Source: Acanthosoma haemorrhoidale
Taxonomy: Eukaryota; Arthropoda; Insecta; Hemiptera; Acanthosomatidae
Length of the DNA stretch: 64,000 nt
NCBI GenBank assembly: GCA_930367205.1
Contig: OV884011.1
Location: 169,705,226-169,769,225, forward strand
Reading direction: 5' to 3'
The notes beneath the pieces were generated by a model. That model did no database searches. It was not told where the DNA came from and saw only the letters and a list, made by a program, of their open reading frames with translations. Positions 58,268 through 64,000 of the stretch are shown here, piece after piece. The translations under genes and the position numbers were made by a program. Position 1 is the stretch's first letter. Each line of letters starts with the position of its first letter.

Positions 58268-58948
58268 TGTAGCGACCGCTAACTACATAAGTTAAATCAC
58301 CCTATACTCTATTGCATATATATTGTAAGCAAAAGTAAAATAACATGAACTAAATGTATTATAATCAATTGTAAATCATTGTAAAAGTGTTAAGCAATAA
58401 AAGGCGGAAGCCAACTAAGTCATAAACGAGAAAGGGTCACCAGCTGGAAGTCATAAACATGAAAAGGTCACCAGCTGGCAGTCATAAACAGTCATAAACA
58501 TTAACAACCTTTCCAAGTCACACGAGAAAGAGTCGCCAGCTGGCAGTCATAAACATTAACAATCCTCGCAGCCTCCCAGCCGGAAGTAGAGAGGGTACTT
58601 AAGGCAGGGCCCCTGGCCCTGTTAGCTAGTCAGTCTCTTAGACTCCTCGCCAGTCTCCTCGTGAGTATCTTTGTACCTTAGTCTCTTAGTCTCCTCGCAG
58701 ACTCTCTCGCGACCTTTACTTGATGACGCTTGCTTGGTTTCCGCTCGAACTCTGAAAACTTGACTTATTCCTTATGAAACCTCTGTACCTCTTCTCTTGA
58801 ACATAGTGCATTGTCGGGGCACATACCTATCATAAATGGAGTCAGATAGTAACGCCGTCATGGAACGATTGTCCAGGTTATAAACTTGAACAATCCGCAC
58901 TTGTCACAGGGCTAGGGTGATCAGGCACCTCCTAGTGACGACCCGACA
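58268..58948 (+). mobile_element. Solo LTR, short subtype
   Basis: 681 bp, TGTAGCGACCGCTAACTAC ... GACGACCCGACA, exact 4-bp target duplication TTAC (58264-58267, 58949-58952). It shares both ends with the long subtype but has a different middle, with AAGCAATAAAAG near 58395 and tandem repeats at 58430-58575. No internal region is present. Confidence 0.88.
58430..58575 (+). repeat. Tandem repeats inside the LTR
   Basis: Four imperfect copies of GTCACCAGCTGGCAGTCATAA with spacers of 10-45 bases, some with an extra CAGTCATAAACA. The sister LTR at 1514-2115 has fewer copies. Repeats in this place of an LTR often act as enhancer-like elements, which is only an inference here. Confidence 0.7.
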
Positions 58949-59055
58949 TTACATTGACCCCGAAAATTAAGAATTACGACAATAATACTAATCACCCCTT
59001 TTGGATTAGTTTTGCAAGTTCTATCTTCTCCCGTTCATGGTGTCTTACTCCCACA

Positions 59056-59145
59056 GTATTTTTTCTAGATTGTTTCAATTCATACATGCGTCAACCTAGT
59101 TCAATGAAAATAGCTCCAGGCATTTCAGTCACCAATTTCTAAATA
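59056..59145. repeat. Direct repeat flanking the LTR cluster, copy 2
   Basis: Second copy of 56651-56741. Minus-strand reading contains AIFIELG and RMYELKQSRKNT in both copies, separated by a stop, which I could not assign. Confidence 0.8.
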
Positions 59146-59171
59146 AATAGATCAAAAACTCCCCAAAAACA

Positions 59172-59275
59172 TCCTGTCATGGTCATTTCAATCCTGGGAC
59201 CTTCGAAATGTCTACTCAGGGTCTCTACCAACTGAGCTCAATTCGTAAAGGCCCTTCTCCATGGCCTTCTCAATA
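59172..59275 (-). repeat. tRNA-derived SINE or tRNA pseudogene
   Basis: The minus strand reads GAGCTCAGTTGGTAGAG, a near-perfect RNA polymerase III A box and D-arm, then a 17-base anticodon-arm region, then GGTCCCAGGATTGAAATGACC, a degenerate T-arm/B box. The acceptor stem does not pair, so it is not a working tRNA gene. Confidence 0.55.
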
Positions 59276-59899
59276 TGTGGCAGTATTTTTATTTATATTT
59301 TACAAACAACTTACTAAAAATTAATTCGTAGGTTAAACCATAATGGTCAATTAAAAATAGGTTATTCAAGGAAAGTAAAATAATTGGCAAATAAACCTAC
59401 TTAAGCCAGCTTAGTACTAGCTTACTAGTAGTACTAACTTTAACTATGAGGAATAAAAATCAGAACAGTTTTAGAGCTGGGACTTTAACAACCTAAAAGT
59501 TAATGAAACATATTTTTATAACTGCTTGTTTTTTTTTTAAATTTTAATCTGTTCAGTTTTACAAGTAACTTAAGACTCAGCAAGCGTAGGATTGTCTCTT
59601 TATGACAGGACAGAGGAAAAATAAAAACATACTTAAATTTTATTTTACATTAAGCTTATATCTAGGAGTATAAAAAAAAAAAAAAAAATAACAGGTACAA
59701 ATATATCTAGTACGCTTTATACCCAGTTTGTAAAAAAAAGAATATATCACCAGTAAACTAAATTTGTTAATAAATAATTCACAATTTAGAATGGGAATAA
59801 GAGAAGTAGGAAAAAGAATTTACATGCAGTGTAGGAAAAAGTAATGAATGTCATTTTATCCTTGAAGCATCCTGAGAACTGCCTTCCAAAAGTGCCATT

Positions 59900-60365
59900 A
59901 TCTGGACTCAGCGTCTTAAGTATACTTCTCTTCGCAAATCTTCTTTTTCTTGTAAAGTCTTCTTCGCCATAAGTGATTTCGTCATCTCATTCTTTTTCAA
60001 CGAGCAATTTTATAGGGTAGTCAATATTCTCATAATATTTCTTCAATAGGTACTCAATCCCATCCTCTTCTAAAAATCCAACTTGGTCCTCCTTGACAAA
60101 GAGAACTATTTTGGTTTCCCTACCAAGAGGCTCACCAGGATCAGGTCTGATGGTGAACCTGCCTCCTGCTTAACACTCCAATAAGTACTGCTCATCATTT
60201 TTGTGCTTTTGAACCGACTAAAACTTTGCTAGCAAGGAGCTAAGCGGTGTAGAAACCATTATCACACTGACCAATCATCGAGGTATCTGCTCCAGCCTGA
60301 AGTGCTTCCTGTAGTGTCATTAGTTCCCAGGTTGGTGATCAAGTGTGCTTTGGCCATTCCAATAC
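59900..60365 (-). pseudogene. Hsp90 processed pseudogene fragment
   Basis: The minus strand encodes, with frameshifts and stops, MAKAHLITNLGT, LQEALQAGADTSMIGQ, GRFTIRPDPGEPLGRETKIV, LFVKEDQVGFLEEDGIEYLL and YPIKLLVEKE followed by a stop and a DDE-rich end. These follow in order the N-terminal ATPase domain of cytosolic Hsp90 (Hsp83 in flies), from the ATP-lid region to the start of the acidic linker. The segment is intronless, truncated at both ends and full of lesions. It lies just upstream of the LINE, with an A/T tract between. Confidence 0.85.
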
Positions 60366-60448
60366 CAGCGAAATAAAAAAAAATGTTAGAAATTACAAAA
60401 TTAAAAAAAAAAAAAAAAAAAAAAAGCGAAATAATTTTTTTTTTTTTT

Positions 60449-60463
60449 AAAACATGGAAGTAA
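60449..60463. repeat. Target-site duplication, left
   Basis: AAAACATGGAAGTAA, repeated at 63858-63872 right after the poly(A) tail of the LINE. The site follows a T-rich/A-rich junction, as expected for endonuclease-primed insertion. Confidence 0.88.
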
Positions 60464-60464
60464 G

Positions 60465-60863
60465 GGCTGTGAGGCCTATAGAATTCTCAAGTCCAGGAGC
60501 GAGCAACGTCGTCGTCCAGAAGAAGAGAAGCCAGTGACAGGTAGCTCAAGAAGCGCCCCCACCAGAAGTTTGAGGCCTTCTGTCCCTTTTGCTGATGCCG
60601 TTCGGAACAGAGAGCAGTCACAGGCACTGCCCACTTCTCGTCCGCAAGTATCTCTTCCCCAGCATCCCGCTCATCCCGCCAACCAGCAAACCCAATCCCA
60701 TCCTCAACCACACATCTCGCATATTCCTTCACCTCCAAGCTCTTCAGATCTCACTAGCCTATTAACATCATTCCTTACAGAATTCAGAACCCTAATTACC
60801 CCTCTCATTTCCCTTCTTACAAATCTTGTCTCCTACCTTATCCCCGTTAAACAAAATCCATAA
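60465..60863 (+). CDS. LINE ORF1 fragment
   Basis: In-frame from the truncation to a TAA at 60861-60863, with no ATG in this frame. Arg/Ser/Pro-rich with RPSVPFADAVRN, a motif region often seen before ORF2 in insect LINE ORF1, and a hydrophobic coiled-like end (LLTSFLTEFRTLITPLISLL). No CCHC zinc knuckles remain; they would lie in the lost 5' part. ORF2 begins in the same frame right after the stop. Confidence 0.7.
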   Translation, partial: GCEAYRILKSRSEQRRRPEEEKPVTGSSRSAPTRSLRPSVPFADAVRNREQSQALPTSRPQVSLPQHPAHPANQQTQSHPQPHISHIPSPPSSSDLTSLLTSFLTEFRTLITPLISLLTNLVSYLIPVKQNP

Positions 60864-63503
60864 TTGGATCCTTCTGACTCCTTATCCATTCTCCTTTGGA
60901 ATGCGAATGGTGTTCGCACCCACACTAACGAACTGACAGCACTACTCCACGACAAGAAGATCGACGTAGCTCTTATTTCTGAAACAAGACTTACGAGCAA
61001 ACGACCATTTACCGTTCGACAGTACCAGACTTATCGAACTGATCACCCAGATGGAACAGCTCATGCAGGTACCGCTGTCATTGTCCATAACTCCATATCC
61101 CACCACATAGTTCCTTTGCTATCACATGATTTCCTTCAATCCACTGCAGTGTCAATCACCACCTTCACTTTTCCTCTTACACTAGCATCAGCGTACTGCC
61201 CTCCCAATAAATCCATTTCCGACTCCCAATTCATCTCCTTTCTAGACTCCATCGGACATCGTTTCCTTGTGGGTGGGGACTTTAATGCGAAGCACCAACA
61301 CTGGGGGTCAAGATCCACAAATACACGAGGACATGCTTTGCTGTCTGCACTCACACGGAAACATTGCTACACTATCACTCCTGACACAGCCACCTATTGG
61401 CCATTAGATCCCAACCGAAATCCTGATCTCCTTGACTTATTTTTTTACAATAGTTTAGGAACACTAAACTACTCACTCACGCGCCTTGATGACCTCTCCT
61501 CTGATCATAGTCCTTTATTATTAACCATTTCCCTAAGACCAATTCACAAACTGCATCCTCCTTCATTTATTAGGGGCCCAGTTAACTGGGACCACTTCCG
61601 CCAGCTTCTTACAGAGTCCGTAAACCTAAAATTGTCCTTGAAAACATTCCAAGACCTAGACGATGCAGTGCATTCTTTCACTACTCTGGTCCAGAGGCCG
61701 GCTTGGGAGGCATTGTCACCCCATCGTCACCCAAAAATCCACAATCATAATCGTTTACCTCAGCATCTCAAAGATCTAATCCAATCCAAACGCCACTCCA
61801 GAACAGTGTGGCAAAGATCCCGGCATCCTGTTGATCGCCGCACGTACAATCAGTACTGCCGATTGGTAAAGCGGCGATTGGCATCCTTCCGTTCCGATTC
61901 TTTCAATTCCTACCTCTCCTCTCTGTCCACCAGGGATAACTCCTTGTGGAATGTAACCAAAAAAATCCTAAAGTATCAACCTGTTTCACACCCACTCCGT
62001 CGTGATGATGGGTCCTGGGCGGCTTCGGATGGGGATAGGTCGGAAGAATTTGCTCTGCATCTTACCCATACTTTCACACCTTACCTTTCTCATCAAATCC
62101 ATACTCACAGCACAACTGTGGAAGATTTCCTCACTTCACCCATTCCTCTCTCTCTTCCACCAAAAGCCGTTAACCCCTCTGAGGTTAAATACCTTCTGAA
62201 GAACTTACCTTACCGAAAATCCCCTGGATATGATCTCCTTACTCCTCAAATTCTCAAACAACTTCCTCCTAAAGCCATAATCTTCCTAACCTACATATAT
62301 AATTGCATAATCCGAACGACGCACTTTCCTCTCCTCTGGAAACATTCCATAATTGTCCTATTCGCCAAACCCGGTAAACCACCCAATGACGCCTCATCTT
62401 ATCGTCCAATTAGCCTACTCCCTATCAATCAAATTCATCAATCAAAAATATTTGAGAAACTCCTACTAAAACGTCTACTTCCCATTGTTGAATCCAAAAA
62501 CCTTTTTCCCACACACCGGTTTGGTTTCCGCCAACGACATTCCACTGCTCAACAAGGCCTTCGCGTTGTTGATCACATCTCCTCAGCCCTTGAAACCAAA
62601 CAGTATTGCACTGCTGCCTTTCTCGATATAGCTCAAGCTTTTGACAGGGTTTGGCACGCAGGTTTGCTCTACAAGCTCAAAAGATATTTACCACAGACCC
62701 TTTTCCTAATCCTACAGTCCTACCTTTCAAACCGCTTCTTCCAAGTCCGCTGTGGTTTAGAATACTCTAACTACTATCCCAAAAGTGCAGGAGTTCCACA
62801 GGGCAGTGTCCTGGGCCCCATCCTCTATAACCTATACACCACTGATGTCCCCTCTACTCCCAATACCTTCTTGGCCACATTTGCAGATGACACTGCAGTC
62901 TTGTCATCCCATCCAGACCCCGACATAGCATCCCATAACCTTCAAAAACACCTTGACGAGATCGAGTATTGGTGCAATCAATGGTGGATCAAAGTTAATG
63001 AAGCAAAATGCTCCCACATTACCTTCACCCTTTGTCGCAAGTCTTGTCCACTAGTTTATTTTAATTCTATTCCTCTCCCTGTATCCGAGACAGTACGGTA
63101 CTTAGGCTTCCATCTTGACAAACGACTGACCTGGAACCCACATACGAGACTAAAAAGACAAGAACTAAACAGACGCTTTGGACAACTGTACAGACTACTT
63201 CAAAGGACATCCCATCTCTCATTAGAAAATAAACTACTAATCTACAAAGTTATACTTAAACCAATCTGGGCATACGGAATAGAGCTATGGGGGACAGCAA
63301 AAAAGTCGAACATCAAGCGTATCCAATCCTTTCAATCAAAAGTCCTGAGAACAATAGTAAATGCCCCTTATTATGTCAGCAACAAAACCCTTCATAACGA
63401 CCTTAATATACCCTACATTCTAGAACTCATCCCTTCCAAGTTTACGAAATTCCACAGTAGCCTTTCCAACCACCCTAATCCTATAATCCTCCTCGGAGAC
63501 TGA
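60864..63503 (+). CDS. LINE ORF2: endonuclease and reverse transcriptase
   Basis: 879 residues, starting at a TTG directly after the ORF1 stop. N-terminal apurinic/apyrimidinic-type endonuclease: LLWNANGVRTH, LISETRL, VGGDFNAKHQHWGS and SSDHSPLLLTI carry the catalytic N, E, D and H positions. RT: YRPISLLPINQ, HRFGFRQRHSTAQQ, AFLDIAQAFDRVWHAGLLYK (motif A), SAGVPQGSVLGPILYNLY (motif B), ATFADDTAVL (motif C) and RYLGFHLDKRLTW. It ends with a short tail without a zinc knuckle. Typical of jockey-clade ORF2 in order and size. No stop or frameshift was seen. Confidence 0.93.
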   Translation: MDPSDSLSILLWNANGVRTHTNELTALLHDKKIDVALISETRLTSKRPFTVRQYQTYRTDHPDGTAHAGTAVIVHNSISHHIVPLLSHDFLQSTAVSITTFTFPLTLASAYCPPNKSISDSQFISFLDSIGHRFLVGGDFNAKHQHWGSRSTNTRGHALLSALTRKHCYTITPDTATYWPLDPNRNPDLLDLFFYNSLGTLNYSLTRLDDLSSDHSPLLLTISLRPIHKLHPPSFIRGPVNWDHFRQLLTESVNLKLSLKTFQDLDDAVHSFTTLVQRPAWEALSPHRHPKIHNHNRLPQHLKDLIQSKRHSRTVWQRSRHPVDRRTYNQYCRLVKRRLASFRSDSFNSYLSSLSTRDNSLWNVTKKILKYQPVSHPLRRDDGSWAASDGDRSEEFALHLTHTFTPYLSHQIHTHSTTVEDFLTSPIPLSLPPKAVNPSEVKYLLKNLPYRKSPGYDLLTPQILKQLPPKAIIFLTYIYNCIIRTTHFPLLWKHSIIVLFAKPGKPPNDASSYRPISLLPINQIHQSKIFEKLLLKRLLPIVESKNLFPTHRFGFRQRHSTAQQGLRVVDHISSALETKQYCTAAFLDIAQAFDRVWHAGLLYKLKRYLPQTLFLILQSYLSNRFFQVRCGLEYSNYYPKSAGVPQGSVLGPILYNLYTTDVPSTPNTFLATFADDTAVLSSHPDPDIASHNLQKHLDEIEYWCNQWWIKVNEAKCSHITFTLCRKSCPLVYFNSIPLPVSETVRYLGFHLDKRLTWNPHTRLKRQELNRRFGQLYRLLQRTSHLSLENKLLIYKVILKPIWAYGIELWGTAKKSNIKRIQSFQSKVLRTIVNAPYYVSNKTLHNDLNIPYILELIPSKFTKFHSSLSNHPNPIILLGD

Positions 63504-63832
63504 AACGGCAGTGGCCTCGTGACCTGCTATAAACGCGTGACAGTGGGAATCCTGGCAATGGCCAGTCTCTCCAATCATGTCCTGAGCATCTGTGGCTCTC
63601 GTGCTCTTGGTCAGCCTCCACTGGCTAGTATCCGGTGACGCGGCTGACGGAGGAGGGTGGGGGACTTGCCAAGACTCCGCTTTTTCTTCGCGGCGGATTT
63701 GGGAGGTCTCTGGGCTGTCTGTAAATATTGTATGAATGAGCGAGTGAATGATGAACTGTAAATATGGTATGAATGAGAGCATATATCTTAATTACTTATT
63801 GCCTTATAAAAGGCAGATTGTAATTATTGCGC

Positions 63833-63838
63833 AATAAA
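63833..63838 (+). terminator. LINE polyadenylation signal
   Basis: AATAAA in GCGCAATAAAGGAATTTAAC, about 12 bases before the poly(A) tail of the LINE. Confidence 0.75.
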
Positions 63839-64000
63839 GGAATTTAACTAAAAAAAAAAAACATGGAAGTAATTATTTGATTGTTGCGGTCACAGTTGCT
63901 ACTAACATGACACTAGGTGATACTAAATTGTTTAACTAAATACCAGAGGCCTCAGTGTATTGATTTATTAACAAAATTGCACTTTTTGAAACATTAATAG

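Larger units (their letters stand above)
60464..63857 (+). mobile_element. Young 5'-truncated jockey-clade LINE
   Basis: Bounded by a 15-bp target-site duplication. It contains an ORF1 fragment (60465-60863), a full ORF2 (60864-63503), a 330-bp 3' UTR, AATAAA at 63833 and a poly(A) tail at 63850-63860. The left end is cut inside ORF1, so it cannot be expressed from its own promoter. ORF2 has no visible lesion, so the insertion is recent. Confidence 0.92.

Noticed and set aside
1..64000. CRISPR arrays, operons, phage or plasmid features
   Set aside because: Spliced genes and eukaryotic repeats throughout; no regularly spaced identical short repeats with unique spacers.

Overview
This window looks like nuclear DNA from an insect or close arthropod relative. 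It is AT-rich, genes are split by GT-AG introns, and the mobile-element load is typical of insects: several mariner families, a Tc1 and a Tigger/pogo remnant, jockey-like LINEs, a Ty3/Gypsy-type LTR element and tRNA-derived SINE-like sequence. A hemipteran-like genome is a guess from repeat style only. There is no operon, ribosome-binding site, CRISPR array or other prokaryotic feature.

Two host genes can be rebuilt exon by exon, and both close perfectly in frame. On the minus strand, 20600 to 14076 encodes the TFIIH subunit p44/Ssl1 (GTF2H2) in seven coding exons, 402 residues. On the plus strand, 23029 to 50427 encodes a chromodomain protein of about 1076 residues in 24 coding exons, with an N-terminal C2HC finger, AT-hook-like GRPP motifs, an RGG-rich stretch and an acidic C-terminal part. 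The genes are head to head, with 2.4 kb between start codons. An AG sits just upstream of each ATG, so both may have 5' non-coding exons, and a small CpG-rich patch near 22.4 kb could be a shared promoter.

Region by region: 1-3750 is a nest of mariner fragments and LTRs. 3751-9800 is intergenic with a G-rich tract, two unusual tandem repeats (a 130-bp and a 12-bp unit) and three decayed LINE pieces. 9800-13650 shows nothing recognisable. 13650-20600 is GTF2H2, with a 1.2-kb giant inverted repeat in one intron. 20601-23028 is the divergent spacer. 23029-51340 is the chromodomain gene, whose introns hold three mariners, a Tigger, a Tc1 fragment, several MITE-like elements and a complete antisense LTR retrotransposon with identical LTRs. 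51340-60450 is a repeat graveyard with two solo LTRs, inverted mariner pieces and an Hsp90 processed pseudogene. 60464-63857 is a young 5'-truncated LINE with target-site duplication and poly(A) tail.

The main points of interest are the recent Gypsy-type element (4,441 bp, identical 309-bp LTRs, a canonical -1 frameshift heptamer joining Gag to Pol, and an in-frame deletion that removes the reverse-transcriptase active site), the intronic foldback, the LINE whose two ORFs share one frame split by a single stop codon, and the domain combination of the chromodomain gene. I found no clearly new multi-gene system.
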